A stretch of DNA of 64,000 nucleotides, from the NCBI RefSeq assembly GCF_900105245.1, contig NZ_FNSZ01000001.1, positions 7,438,001-7,502,000 of the forward strand. The letters are read 5' to 3'. The notes beneath the pieces were generated by a model. It searched no databases, was not told the origin of the DNA, and saw only the letters and a list, made by a program, of their open reading frames with translations. The translations under genes were made by a program, and so were the position numbers. This document shows positions 49,301 to 57,570 of the stretch, piece by piece (position 1 is the first letter of the stretch; each line of letters starts with the position of its first letter). The DNA is from Streptomyces sp. 1222.5. GTDB taxonomy: Bacteria; Actinomycetota; Actinomycetes; Streptomycetales; Streptomycetaceae.

Positions 49301-49653
49301 AGGCTAGGGCGGCCGCGGGCCGTGGGCAAGTGAGCGGCGGCGGCTGGCGCGCTCGCGTCAAGGGATCGGCACGTGTGGAGCCTGTGGGCGCCGGCGGTGA
49401 TGTGACGAGGAGTGGTGCCGAAACCCGGTTCCGTCGGTCGCGAGGCGGTATGTCGTAGGCGTGGTACGTCTCTTGGTGTGCTCGACCTGCGGCGACGTGC
49501 GGGCGTGGTCCGGCGGGTCAGGACAACGGACCTCGGTGGACGGCCTGTTCGGGGGTGTACACGCGTGCGGGCACGGTCGCCTTGGTGGATGCGGGACGGT
49601 TAATGCTCGCTCACAAGCTGGTTGCGGGCGGGTGAGCGCGTCATGATGGGCCC
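49301..49653. other. Intergenic stretch without recognised features
   Basis: About 350 bp. Short frames with Cys pairs (LLVCSTCGDV, VHACGHG) occur on the plus strand but lack a ribosome site and codon bias. Nothing supported beyond the promoter side of the MFS gene at its left end. Confidence 0.4.
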
Positions 49654-50049
49654 ATGACGTTGGCCTCGCGCGCGCTCGCGCAACTGGCGACCTGGCCGGA
49701 CCTGAGACCGGCCGTGCCGAGCTGCGGCCTGGGGCAGGCCGTGAGTTCGGTTCAGGGCGAGATCGCCCACTTCCACTCCGACCGGGATGTGGACCTGAGA
49801 CTGACGGACCGGGCCGTCCGCCGGTTCACCAAGGACTTCAAGGGCTCGGGGGCGATCAGGATCGTGCCGGGCTCGCCGTGGCTGACCCTGCGCCTCGACG
49901 CCGCGAGCGACGTCGACCTGCTCCTGACCTTGGTGAGCGTGGCGCTCCAGGCCCAGGAGGCGTGGCCCGACCCGGCCGACCGGCCGCTGTCCGGCTGCAA
50001 CGACCAGCGGGGCGCGGGCTTCGTGAAGGCCGACCTCGGCGCGTTCTGA
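49654..50049 (+). CDS. DUF5519 (luciferase-domain) family protein
   Basis: 131 residues. Conserved pattern: ALAQLATWPDLRPAVPSCGLGQAVSS, GEIAHFHSDRDVDLRLTDRAVRRF, AIRIVPGSPWLTLRLDAASDVDLLLTLVSVALQAQEAW. The label luciferase-like is historical; no flavin site is visible. Members are often encoded near stress or redox genes. Function unknown. Weak ribosome site (GATGGG). Confidence 0.88.
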   Translation: MTLASRALAQLATWPDLRPAVPSCGLGQAVSSVQGEIAHFHSDRDVDLRLTDRAVRRFTKDFKGSGAIRIVPGSPWLTLRLDAASDVDLLLTLVSVALQAQEAWPDPADRPLSGCNDQRGAGFVKADLGAF

Positions 50050-50122
50050 GCCCGCGGCCGGGCATGCCAAGAGGCGTGAGCCGGTGACGCCGTGAAGGTA
50101 GGCCGGTCCGCGAAGGCGAGGC

Positions 50123-50902
50123 TCACACCGTCAGGACCCGTACCCCCGCCTCTTCGAAGCGGCGTACGGTCTCCTGACCCACCGCCGTGTCCGTCACGAG
50201 GGTGGTCACCAGCTCCGTCCCGCAGATGCGGGCGAACGCCCGCTGGCCCAGCTTGCTGGAGTCGGCGGCGACCACCACCCGCTCCGCGCGCTCGCACAGC
50301 AGCCGGTTGATGGCGGCCTCCGCCTCGTCGTGCGCGGCCGCGCCGTGCGTGACGTCGAACGCGACCACCCCCAGCACCGCCACGTCCAGCGTGATCTGGC
50401 CCAGCACCCCGTCCGCGAGCGGGCCGATGAGCTCGTACGACTGCGGGCGCGCCACCCCGCCCGTCACCACGATCTTGAACTGGGGCCGTACGGCGAGCTC
50501 GTTGGCGATGTTGAGCGCGTTGGTGACGACGGTGAGCGCCGGTGTGCCGGTGGACAGATCGCCGCGCACGGCGAGGGCGCGGGCCACCTCCGTGGTCGTC
50601 GTACCGCCGGTGAGGCCGACCGCCTCGCCGGGTGCGACCAGGTCGGCGACCGCCTTCGCGATCCGCTGCTTCTCGGAGGCGCGCCGGGCCGTCTTGTAGC
50701 GCAGGGGGAGTTCGTACGACACCCCGTGCACCACCGCTCCGCCCCGGGTGCGCACCAGCATCTGCTGCTCGGCCAGCTGGTCGAAGTCCCGGCGGATCGT
50801 CGCCGCCGACACCTGGAGCTCCGCCGCCGCCTCCTCGACCTCCAGCCGGCCGCGCTCGACGAGCAGTTCCAGCAGCGCCTTCCAGCGGGCGTCCCGCGAC
50901 AT
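50123..50902 (-). CDS. DeoR-family transcriptional repressor
   Basis: 259 residues from ATG complement 50900-50902. DeoR HTH: RWKALLELLVERGRLEVEEAAAELQVSAATIRRDFDQLAEQQMLVRTRGGAV. The DeoRC sensor domain (about 75-240) has the phosphosugar-isomerase-like GLTGGTTTTEVARAL, VVTNALNIANELA, VVTGG and VVVAADSSKLGQRAFARIC. It is divergent to an SIS isomerase/class II aldolase operon and probably represses it, with a phosphosugar as inducer. The 135 bp upstream of the start hold seven GATC motifs phased at about 11 bp. Confidence 0.94.
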   Translation of the reverse strand: MSRDARWKALLELLVERGRLEVEEAAAELQVSAATIRRDFDQLAEQQMLVRTRGGAVVHGVSYELPLRYKTARRASEKQRIAKAVADLVAPGEAVGLTGGTTTTEVARALAVRGDLSTGTPALTVVTNALNIANELAVRPQFKIVVTGGVARPQSYELIGPLADGVLGQITLDVAVLGVVAFDVTHGAAAHDEAEAAINRLLCERAERVVVAADSSKLGQRAFARICGTELVTTLVTDTAVGQETVRRFEEAGVRVLTV

Positions 50903-50914
50903 CCGCGGCCTCCG

Positions 50915-51035
50915 TTCTCCGATCGGGTTCCGACCGGTCCGCGCCCGGTCTCCGATCGGTCTTTGATCACTCGCCGATCTTCCTGGCGAGCCCGTGCCGA
51001 TCGTCCCGCGGCCGTTCCTCGATCGTCTGCCGATC
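50915..51035. promoter_or_regulatory. Seven GATC-centred repeats phased at ~11 bp
   Basis: GATC occurs at 50921, 50954, 50965, 50976, 50999, 51021 and 51032. The distances are 33, 11, 11, 23, 22 and 11 bp, i.e. close to multiples of one helical turn. Most copies share the context tctcc/gccGATCg/t. They lie between the DeoR start and the aga promoter and are candidates for cooperative DeoR binding. Confidence 0.6.
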
Positions 51036-51087
51036 TCCTCTTCCTCTCCGGCGACCCTAGCGCACCGGCTCTTGCGGCCCCCGATGC

Positions 51088-51131
51088 TTGATTGTGCTCG
51101 AAAGGTCGCTATATCTTGCAAGAACAATCAA
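51088..51131 (+). promoter_or_regulatory. Promoter region of the SIS/aldolase operon with flanking inverted repeat
   Basis: TTGATTGT (51088-51095) and ACAATCAA (51124-51131) are perfect 8-bp inverted arms 28 bp apart. Between them lie a TATATC-like -10 (about 51110-51115) and a palindrome CTTGCAAG (51115-51122). The arrangement brackets the promoter, as expected for a repressor such as the divergent DeoR. Confidence 0.65.
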
Positions 51132-51149
51132 CAAGGGGAGGGTGTGGGC

Positions 51150-52031
51150 ATGACGCATGTCGAGGACGAGCTGAACAGCCAGCCGGAGTGCTGGATACGG
51201 GCCGCCGGGGAAGCGGGGCGGCACCGTGGGGCGCTGCCGGATCCGGGGGAGCGGGTCGCCGTCGTCGGGTGCGGGACCTCGTACTTCATGGCGCAGGCGG
51301 TGGCCGCGCTGCGCGAGGGCAGCGGCCAGGGAGAGACCGACGCGTTCGCCGCCTCCGAGTTCCCGAGCGGGCGGTCGTACGACCGGGTCGTCGCCCTCAC
51401 CCGCTCCGGAACCACCACCGAAGTGCTCCAGCTGCTGGCCGAGTTGAAGGGCCGCACCCGCACCACGGCCGTCACCGCCGACCCCGGTACCCCCGTCATG
51501 GAGGCCGCCGACGACCTCGTCGTGCTGGACTACGCCGACGAACGCTCCGTCGTCCAGACCCGGTTCGCGACCACCGCCCTCACCCTCCTGCGCGCCCACC
51601 TCGGCCTGCACAACGGCGCAGCCGTCACCGACGCCCGCACCGCCCTCACCACCCCGCTGCCCCAAGGGCTGGTCGAATGCTCCCAGTTCACGTTCCTGGG
51701 GCGCGGCTGGACGGTCGGTCTCGCGAACGAGGCCGGGCTGAAGATGCGCGAGGCCTCCCTGTCCTGGACCGAGGCCTATCCGGCGATGGAGTACCGGCAC
51801 GGACCGATCAGCATCACCACCGCGGGCACGGCCACCTGGATGCTCGGCGAGGCGCCCGACGGGCTCGCCGAGCAGGTGCGCGCCACCGGCGGACTGTGGG
51901 TCGGGAGCGGGCTCGACCCGCTCGCCGAACTCGTCCGCGCACAGCGGCTCGCGGTCGCGGTCGCCGCCTTCCGCGGCCTGGACCCCGACCAGCCGCGCCA
52001 CCTCACCCGCTCGGTGATCCTCGCTCCCTGA
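51150..52031 (+). CDS. SIS-domain sugar-phosphate isomerase/deaminase (AgaS-like)
   Basis: 293 residues. Two SIS modules: RVAVVGCGTSYFMAQAVAALREG ... VVALTRSGTTTEVLQLLAELKG (residues about 35-120) and FLGRGWTVGLANEAGLKMREASLSWTEAYPAMEYRHGPISIT (about 180-230). This is the GlmS/AgaS/FrlB pattern. In aga/gat clusters such a protein isomerises or deaminates an amino-sugar phosphate before kinase and aldolase steps. Here a kinase gene is missing from the cluster. ATG 51150 has GGGGAGGG 8 nt upstream. The aldolase starts 31 bp downstream. Confidence 0.92.
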   Translation: MTHVEDELNSQPECWIRAAGEAGRHRGALPDPGERVAVVGCGTSYFMAQAVAALREGSGQGETDAFAASEFPSGRSYDRVVALTRSGTTTEVLQLLAELKGRTRTTAVTADPGTPVMEAADDLVVLDYADERSVVQTRFATTALTLLRAHLGLHNGAAVTDARTALTTPLPQGLVECSQFTFLGRGWTVGLANEAGLKMREASLSWTEAYPAMEYRHGPISITTAGTATWMLGEAPDGLAEQVRATGGLWVGSGLDPLAELVRAQRLAVAVAAFRGLDPDQPRHLTRSVILAP

Positions 52032-52062
52032 CCCGCGCCCGCCCCCCGGAAGGACACGTCAC

Positions 52063-52947
52063 GTGCCTCTTGCGTCAACCGGCGAGCTGGTCACCCGGGC
52101 CGCCGAAGTCCGCTCCGCCGTAGCCGCGTTCAACGTCATCACCCTGGAGCACGTCGAGGCCGTCGTCGCCGGCGCCGAGGCGGCCGACGCACCCGTCGTC
52201 CTCCAGGTCAGCGAGAACGCCGTCAAGTACCGCTACGGGCGGCTGCTGCCGCTGGCCCGCGCCGCCGTCGCCGCCGCCGAACGGGCCGCCGTGCCCGTCG
52301 CCCTGCACCTCGATCACGTACAGAGCGACGACCTGCTGCGGCAGGCGCCCGGTGCGGGCTTCAGCTCGGTGATGTACGACGCCGCCCGCCTGCCGTACGC
52401 GGACAACCTGGCCGCGACCCGCGCCGCGGCCGACTGGGCGCACGCCCAGGGACTGTGGATCGAGGCGGAGTTGGGGGAGGTAGGCGGCAAGGCCGGCCAG
52501 GACGGAAGCCGGACCTCCTCCCGGCCGGCACGGGATGCGCACGCGCCCGGCGCCCGCACCGACCCCCGCCAAGCACAGGACTTCGTCGCCGGCAGCGGGG
52601 TCGACGCCCTGGCCGTCGCCATCGGCAGCGTGCACGCCATGACCACCCGCACCGCCACCCTGGACCACGCGCTGCTCGAACGGCTGTCCGCGGCGCTGGA
52701 CCTCCCGCTCGTCCTGCACGGCTCCTCGGGCGTGCCGGACGACGGGCTGGTCGCGGCCGTCGGCCGCGGCATCGCCAAGGTCAACGTCGGCACGGCCCTC
52801 AACGCCGCCATGACCGGCGCCGTACGGGAGTTCCTCGCCGCCCACCCGGAGGCCGTCGACTCCCGCAAGTACCTCGGGGTGGGCCGGGAGGCGATGGCCC
52901 GTGAGGTGACCCGGATCATCGGCCTCCTCTCCGGAGCCCGCCGCTGA
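52063..52947 (+). CDS. Class II ketose-bisphosphate aldolase (GatY/KbaY/FbaA family)
   Basis: 294 residues; GTG start. Zinc-dependent aldolase motifs: AAFNVITLEHVEAVVAGAEA, catalytic Asp84 with zinc-ligand His85 in VALHLDHVQ, EAELGEVGGK, His191 in AVAIGSVHAM and His219 in LPLVLHGSSGV, then IAKVNVGTALNAAM. The loop after GEVGGK carries extra residues (about 144-166) rich in Arg/Ser/Ala that are not typical of FbaA. It likely splits tagatose-1,6-bisphosphate or a related sugar. Part of the DeoR/SIS cluster. Confidence 0.94.
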   Translation: MPLASTGELVTRAAEVRSAVAAFNVITLEHVEAVVAGAEAADAPVVLQVSENAVKYRYGRLLPLARAAVAAAERAAVPVALHLDHVQSDDLLRQAPGAGFSSVMYDAARLPYADNLAATRAAADWAHAQGLWIEAELGEVGGKAGQDGSRTSSRPARDAHAPGARTDPRQAQDFVAGSGVDALAVAIGSVHAMTTRTATLDHALLERLSAALDLPLVLHGSSGVPDDGLVAAVGRGIAKVNVGTALNAAMTGAVREFLAAHPEAVDSRKYLGVGREAMAREVTRIIGLLSGARR

Positions 52948-52949
52948 CC

Positions 52950-53723
52950 ATGCGCAGGACGACCCTCCACCTCGGGGAGCCGCCGGACGTGGTCGCCGCC
53001 GGTGTCGGCGTCCACGGCCTGACGAGCCGTACGGACGTCTTCCGGCTCCCCGAGCTGTGGCAGCTCCACCTGTACGGCTGCCACGCCGAACTGGTCGTCG
53101 ACGGAACCCCGCACACCCTCCGGCCGGGCCGGGTGAGTCTCGTACCGCCCGGCACGACCGTCCGCCACCGCTACCGGGGCCGCTCCGAACACCTCTACGC
53201 GCACCTGCGCATCCCGGCCGCCGGACCGGAGCACGCGATCCCCGTCGTCCAGGACGCCGGGGCCGAACTCACCGTGCTCACCTCGCTGTTGCGGGAAGCG
53301 GTGGTCGCCGTGCCCGGCTCGACCGAACGGACCCGCGCCGAGGTCTGGGCCGCGCTGTGGCGCATCACCCGTCTGACGCCCGCCCCCGCCGAACGGCACG
53401 GCCCGCACCCGGCGTTCGGCGCGGCCGTCGCCCCCGTCGAGGCGCACCTGGCCGAACCGCTCACGGTGCCGGAGATCGCCCGGGCGGCCGGCGTCTCGCA
53501 CAACCACCTGATCGGGCTCTTCCGCGCCGCGACCGGGGACACCGTGGTCGCCTACGTCCGCCACCGCAGACTCGACCGCGCCCACCATCTGCTGCGCGCC
53601 GCGACCCTGTCCATCCCGGCGATCGCCGCCTCGGTCGGCATCCGCGACCTGCAGTCCTTCAACAAGGCCGGCCGGCGCGAACTCGGCGCCTCGCCGCGCG
53701 CCCTGCGCGCTAGCCCCTCCTGA
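52950..53723 (+). CDS. AraC-family transcriptional regulator
   Basis: 257 residues; ATG two bases after the aldolase stop, so part of the same operon. The N-terminal cupin-like sensor has WQLHLYGCHAELVVDGTPHTLRPGRVSLVPPGTTVRHRYRGRSEHLYAHLRIP. The C-terminal double HTH is EAHLAEPLTVPEIARAAGVSHNHLIGLFRAATGDTVVAYVRHRRLDRAHHLLRAATLSIPAIAASVGIRDLQSFNKAGRRELGASPRALR. It probably senses a sugar intermediate and adds a second control layer next to DeoR. Confidence 0.93.
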   Translation: MRRTTLHLGEPPDVVAAGVGVHGLTSRTDVFRLPELWQLHLYGCHAELVVDGTPHTLRPGRVSLVPPGTTVRHRYRGRSEHLYAHLRIPAAGPEHAIPVVQDAGAELTVLTSLLREAVVAVPGSTERTRAEVWAALWRITRLTPAPAERHGPHPAFGAAVAPVEAHLAEPLTVPEIARAAGVSHNHLIGLFRAATGDTVVAYVRHRRLDRAHHLLRAATLSIPAIAASVGIRDLQSFNKAGRRELGASPRALRASPS

Positions 53724-54855
53724 CGGCCCGCAGCACCACGAACTTCGGATCGCTCGCGACCAGTTCGCAGTTCCCGAACAGCCGCTTGAGGGTCACGTGG
53801 TAGCCGAGGTGCCGGTTGCCGATCACCCACAGCTCGCCGCCCGGCCTCAGCGCCCGCTTCGCCCCGGTGAACATCCGCCACGCCGTCGCGTCCGTCGTCG
53901 CCTGGTGGGAGTGGAACGGCGGGTTGTTCAGGACGACGTCCACACTTCCCGGTGCCACCCCCGCCAGCCCGTCCCCGACCCGGAACTCGGCATGCCCCGG
54001 AACCCCGTTGGCCTTGTAGGTCGCCTCCGCCGAGGCCACCGCCTGGAACGACTCGTCCACGAACAGCACTTCGGCCGTCGGGTCGGCCAGCGCCACCGCC
54101 GTACCCACGACGCCGTTGCCGCAGCCCAGGTCCACCACGCGGCCGGCGCCGGGGCCCGGCAGGTGCTGGAGGAAGAAGCGGGTCCCGATGTCGAGCCGGT
54201 CGGCGCAGAAGACACCCGCGTGATTGACCACGGTACGGCCCGACACCGCACCGACCCCGCCGGGTACGGCGTAGCTGTACGGCCACGGGTTCGCGGGCCG
54301 GTCCAGCGCCGGGTCCGGGGTGCAGAAGATCAGCCGCGCCTTCTGCCGCGCCAGCGACGTCCGGGTCGGCCCGAGGATCCGCTCGAACAACCGGAGCGTG
54401 GAGGTGTGGATCTCCTTCACCATTCCGGTGCCGACGACCACGGTGCCCGCGTGCACGGCGGGCGCCAGCCGCAGCAGCTGGTCCTCCAGCATCGCCAGGC
54501 TCTTGGGCACCCTGACGAGCAGTACGTCCACGCGCTCCGGCGGCGGGTCCTGCGTGGTGAGGAGCCGTACACCCCCGGGTTCCACGCCGGCCCGCGCCAG
54601 GTTCGCGCGGGTCGCCTCCTGGCTCAGGAAGGAGTCCGTGATCTGGGTCGGCCGGTGCTCCGCCAACGCCGTGACCAGCGCACCCCACCGGTCCCCGACC
54701 ACCACGACCGTGCCCGTGAGCGGCACCTGCTCCTCGGCCAGGTGACGCAGCAGATACGCGTCGGAGGCGTCCCAGGCACGCAGCCGGTCGCGGGGATCCT
54801 CGGGGAAACGGGTCAGCTCGACCTCGCCCCACGGTGTCGTCATACGGTCGCTCAT
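53710..54855 (-). CDS. RlmG/RsmC-like class I SAM-dependent methyltransferase
   Basis: 381 residues. The C-terminal catalytic domain has the SAM motif VVDLGCGNGVVGTAVALADPTAEVLFVDES and the N6/N2-methyltransferase motif NPPF in VDVVLNNPPFHSHQATTD. The N-terminal half is a degenerate duplicate without the SAM motif (VVVVGDRWGALVTALAE, VDVLLVRVPKSL), the layout of RsmC/RlmG rRNA guanine-N2 methyltransferases (G1207 of 16S, G1835 of 23S). Which rRNA is modified cannot be told. Its end overlaps the convergent AraC gene by 14 bp. Confidence 0.92.
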   Translation of the reverse strand: MSDRMTTPWGEVELTRFPEDPRDRLRAWDASDAYLLRHLAEEQVPLTGTVVVVGDRWGALVTALAEHRPTQITDSFLSQEATRANLARAGVEPGGVRLLTTQDPPPERVDVLLVRVPKSLAMLEDQLLRLAPAVHAGTVVVGTGMVKEIHTSTLRLFERILGPTRTSLARQKARLIFCTPDPALDRPANPWPYSYAVPGGVGAVSGRTVVNHAGVFCADRLDIGTRFFLQHLPGPGAGRVVDLGCGNGVVGTAVALADPTAEVLFVDESFQAVASAEATYKANGVPGHAEFRVGDGLAGVAPGSVDVVLNNPPFHSHQATTDATAWRMFTGAKRALRPGGELWVIGNRHLGYHVTLKRLFGNCELVASDPKFVVLRAVRRG

Positions 54856-54913
54856 CGTGCGTCCAGGCTAGCGGAGCCGCAGATCAGGGGTGGTGGGACG
54901 GGCATGGGGCAAG

Positions 54914-55573
54914 ATGGAGCGCGTGGACGCGGAGCTGTTCGGCAGGGAGCGCGCGGAGGTCGCGCCGGGCGCCGTGCACGCCCCGGACTGGCTGGGCGCC
55001 GACCGGCAGCGCGAGCTGCTGGCCGCCTGCCGGGACTGGGCGCGGCCCCCGGCCGGGTTGCGCACGGTCCGCACCCCGGGCGGCGGCACGATGACCGCCC
55101 GGCAGGTCTGCCTGGGCTGGCACTGGCACCCGTACGCCTACGCCCGCACGGTCGTCGACGGCGACGGGACGCCCGTCAAACCCTTCCCGGCCTGGCTCGA
55201 CGCGCTCGCCCGCGGCGCGGTGGCCGACGCCCTCGGCCCGGCCGCGGTGCCGGCGGAGCCGTACGACATCGCGCTGATCAACTTCTACGACGGCGACGCC
55301 CGGATGGGCATGCACCGCGACGGTGACGAGCGGTCCGACGCACCGGTGGTCTCGCTGAGCCTCGGCGACGGCTGCGTGTTCCGCTTCGGCAACACCGACA
55401 CGCGCACCAGGCCGTACACCGATGTCGAACTGCGCAGCGGCGACCTGTTCGTGTTCGGTGGCCCCTCCCGGCTCGCCTACCACGGCGTGCCGCGCGTCCA
55501 CCCCGGCACGGCGCCGCCCTGGCTGGGCCTGGCCGGACGGCTGAACATCACCCTGCGGGTGAGCGGCCTGTGA
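54914..55573 (+). CDS. AlkB-family 2-oxoglutarate/Fe(II) dioxygenase
   Basis: 219 residues. Jelly-roll core with the iron triad: His134 and Asp136 in MGMHRDGDE, His190 in RLAYHGVPRV, and Arg209/Arg215 near GRLNITLR for 2-oxoglutarate. ALINFYDGDARMGMHRD is the classical AlkB signature, and CLGWHWHPYAYARTV corresponds to the nucleotide-recognition lid. AlkB removes methyl groups from 1-methyladenine and 3-methylcytosine by oxidation. It is far from the AidB-like gene at the window start. The next gene's alternative GTG overlaps its stop. Confidence 0.94.
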   Translation: MERVDAELFGRERAEVAPGAVHAPDWLGADRQRELLAACRDWARPPAGLRTVRTPGGGTMTARQVCLGWHWHPYAYARTVVDGDGTPVKPFPAWLDALARGAVADALGPAAVPAEPYDIALINFYDGDARMGMHRDGDERSDAPVVSLSLGDGCVFRFGNTDTRTRPYTDVELRSGDLFVFGGPSRLAYHGVPRVHPGTAPPWLGLAGRLNITLRVSGL

Positions 55574-55620
55574 CGGCGACGCAGGCCACCGATGATCCGG
55601 ATCATGGGAGACTCCCCCTC

Positions 55621-56862
55621 ATGAGCGGCAACGCGGATCCCCGGACGGCGGGGGAGAGGACCCCCTCGAGGGCACGGCTGGACCGGGGACGCGGTGCCCT
55701 GGGACCCGCGCTGGAGCTGGTGCACACCGGACGGGCGCCGACCCGTGCCGTGCTCACCGCCGAACTCGGCGTCACCCGTGCGACGGCGGGCGCGGTGGCC
55801 GCCGAACTGGAGGCGCTGGGCCTGATCCGGGTGGACGCCCGGCCGGGGGCGGCGGCGGGCTCCCAGGGCCGCCCCTCGCACCGGCTGGAGATCGCCGACG
55901 AGGGCCCGGTCGCCCTGGCGGCGCAGGTCCACGCCGACGGGTTCCGGGCCGCGCTGGTCGGGCTGGGCGGGCGGATCGTGGCTACCGCGCCCGGCTGCGA
56001 GACCGTCGACGCCGACCCGGCGAAGGTGCTGCGGTCGGTCGTCGAGGCGGGTGCCGAGCTGCTGCGCACCACCGGCCGCCACTGCGTCGGCGCCGGACTC
56101 GCCGTGCCGTCCGCCGTCGCCGAACCCGACGGTCTCGCCCTCAACCCGCTGCACCTCGCCTGGCCGGTCGGCGCCCCTGTGCGGCGCACCTTCGCCGAGT
56201 GCGTGCGCGCCGCCGGCATCGCCGGACCGGCGTTCGCGGGCAACGACGTCAACCTCGCCGCGCTCGCCGAGCACCGGCACGGCGCCGGCCGGGGCGCCCG
56301 CGACCTGCTGTGCGTGGCCACCGGGCACCGCGGCGTCGGCGGCGCCCTGGTCCTCGACGGCCGCCTGCACACCGGCAGTTCGGGCCTTGCCCTGGAGGTC
56401 GGCCACCTCACCGTCAACCCGGAGGGCCGGCCCTGCCACTGCGGCAGCCGGGGCTGCCTGGACGTCGAGGCCGACCCGCTGGCCCTGCTGGTGGAGGCGG
56501 GCCGGGAGCCGGGTCCCGAGGTGTCCCTGCTCCAGCAGGCCAACGACCTGCTGCGCACCCAGTACGGCGATCCGGCCGTCCGCCGGGCCGCCGAGGCCCT
56601 CATCGACCGCCTCGGCCTCGGCCTCGCCGGGCTGGTCAACATCCTCAACCCCGACCGCATCATCCTCGGCGGCCTGCACCGCACGCTCCTGGACGCCGAC
56701 GCCGGGAGGCTGCGGGCGGTCGTCGCCGACCGCAGTCTGTGGGGCCAGAGCGGCGGCGTACCGATCCTGCCGTGCACCCTCGACCACAACAGCCTGGTCG
56801 GCGCGGCCGAGTTGGCCTGGCAGCCGGTACTGGACGACCCGCTGGGGGCGCTGACCGCCTAG
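55621..56862 (+). CDS. ROK-family transcriptional regulator
   Basis: 413 residues from ATG 55621 (GGGAGA 9 nt upstream); GTG 55570, overlapping the AlkB stop, is an alternative giving 17 extra residues. N-terminal winged HTH: LELVHTGRAPTRAVLTAELGVTRATAGAVAAELEALGLIRVD, then a ROK sugar-binding domain with VGGALVLDGRLHTGSSGLALEVGHLTVNPEGRPCHCGSRGCLDVEADPLAL (zinc site CxCGSRGC) and DRIILGGLH. No kinase-type N-terminal DxGGT, so it is a regulator. Its sugar ligand and targets are unknown. Confidence 0.93.
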   Translation: MSGNADPRTAGERTPSRARLDRGRGALGPALELVHTGRAPTRAVLTAELGVTRATAGAVAAELEALGLIRVDARPGAAAGSQGRPSHRLEIADEGPVALAAQVHADGFRAALVGLGGRIVATAPGCETVDADPAKVLRSVVEAGAELLRTTGRHCVGAGLAVPSAVAEPDGLALNPLHLAWPVGAPVRRTFAECVRAAGIAGPAFAGNDVNLAALAEHRHGAGRGARDLLCVATGHRGVGGALVLDGRLHTGSSGLALEVGHLTVNPEGRPCHCGSRGCLDVEADPLALLVEAGREPGPEVSLLQQANDLLRTQYGDPAVRRAAEALIDRLGLGLAGLVNILNPDRIILGGLHRTLLDADAGRLRAVVADRSLWGQSGGVPILPCTLDHNSLVGAAELAWQPVLDDPLGALTA

Positions 56863-57093
56863 ACCGGGGACTCGCCGCCGGAGTGCGCGCGAGCCACCCG
56901 CGCGGGCGTGCCGGCCGTGCGCCGCGGCCGGGGCACCGGTTCGCCGCCGCAGTGGGGGCAGATCCGGTCCATGGCCTCGGCGCAGGGCACGCAGAAGGTG
57001 CACTCGGACGAGCAGACGCGGGCCGGTCCGTCCGCCGGCAGCGCGGTGGGCGTACGTACAGCGCTCGCATCGCTCACGCATCTGAAGCGACAT
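56859..57093 (-). pseudogene. DUF1272 zinc-ribbon-like protein, frameshifted
   Basis: The minus strand begins MSLQMRERCERCT (start complement 57091-57093). A different frame then continues TALPADGPARVCSSECTFCVPCAEAMDRICPHCGGEPVPRP. Joined, these give a complete DUF1272 protein (CxxC ... CxxxCTFCxxC ... CPxCGGELVxRPRR). About seven extra bases, including ACGTACG, interrupt the frame after CERC (near 57045-57055). The gene is therefore broken unless this is a sequencing error or the shift is bypassed. It overlaps the ROK stop by 4 bp. Confidence 0.72.
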
Positions 57094-57570
57094 GTGCTCG
57101 GGGTCTCCTCGGTCGGGGCCGGCCGGGGTCGGTCGGTGTCCGCCGGTCGCGGGCCGGCGGTGCTCCGCCTCCCCTCCTCCGGGGGCCGCCCCGCTCCGGA
57201 ACCGCGCGGACGGGCAGGGATCCGCACGATCGGGCCACGCCGGCCGAGTCGCCCCGTGCGCCCGTCGTCGTAGACCGTACGCGCCCCGTCCACCACCGCC
57301 GGCCGTGCGGGAGCCGGGAGGCGGAGCGGCCCGCCGCCGGGGACGCGACCGTGCTCGCGGCGGACATGCCTCCCCGCGCACGTGTCGCGTGCCCGGTCCG
57401 CCTCCGTCGCACCGGCCCGTCGGCACGCCACGAGGAGCAGCGTGCCCGCTCCCGCCTACTCCCCGGGAGGTACGCGTACTGCCGCCGGCCGCACGACGAC
57501 TCGGAGCCCCTTGCGGAGGGAGCCTCTTGGCATCACCCGAAGACCGACGCCGACGAGGGAGACGACCGAC
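57094..57570 (+). promoter_or_regulatory. Intergenic region before the SHOCT/ABC operon with near-palindrome
   Basis: About 475 bp without a supported gene. The element TACTCCCCGGGAGGTA (57457-57472) lies 98 bp before the SHOCT start and matches 14 of 16 bases of the palindrome before the two-component system at 42522-42537. Nothing else recognised. Confidence 0.5.

Noticed and set aside
49455..49650. Small frame with CxxC pairs on the plus strand
   Set aside because: No ribosome site, no codon bias typical of the genome, and the Cys spacing does not match a known zinc ribbon.
57094..57456. Candidate gene between DUF1272 and the SHOCT gene
   Set aside because: All frames are Arg/Pro-rich with no start, ribosome site or family pattern; treated as non-coding.
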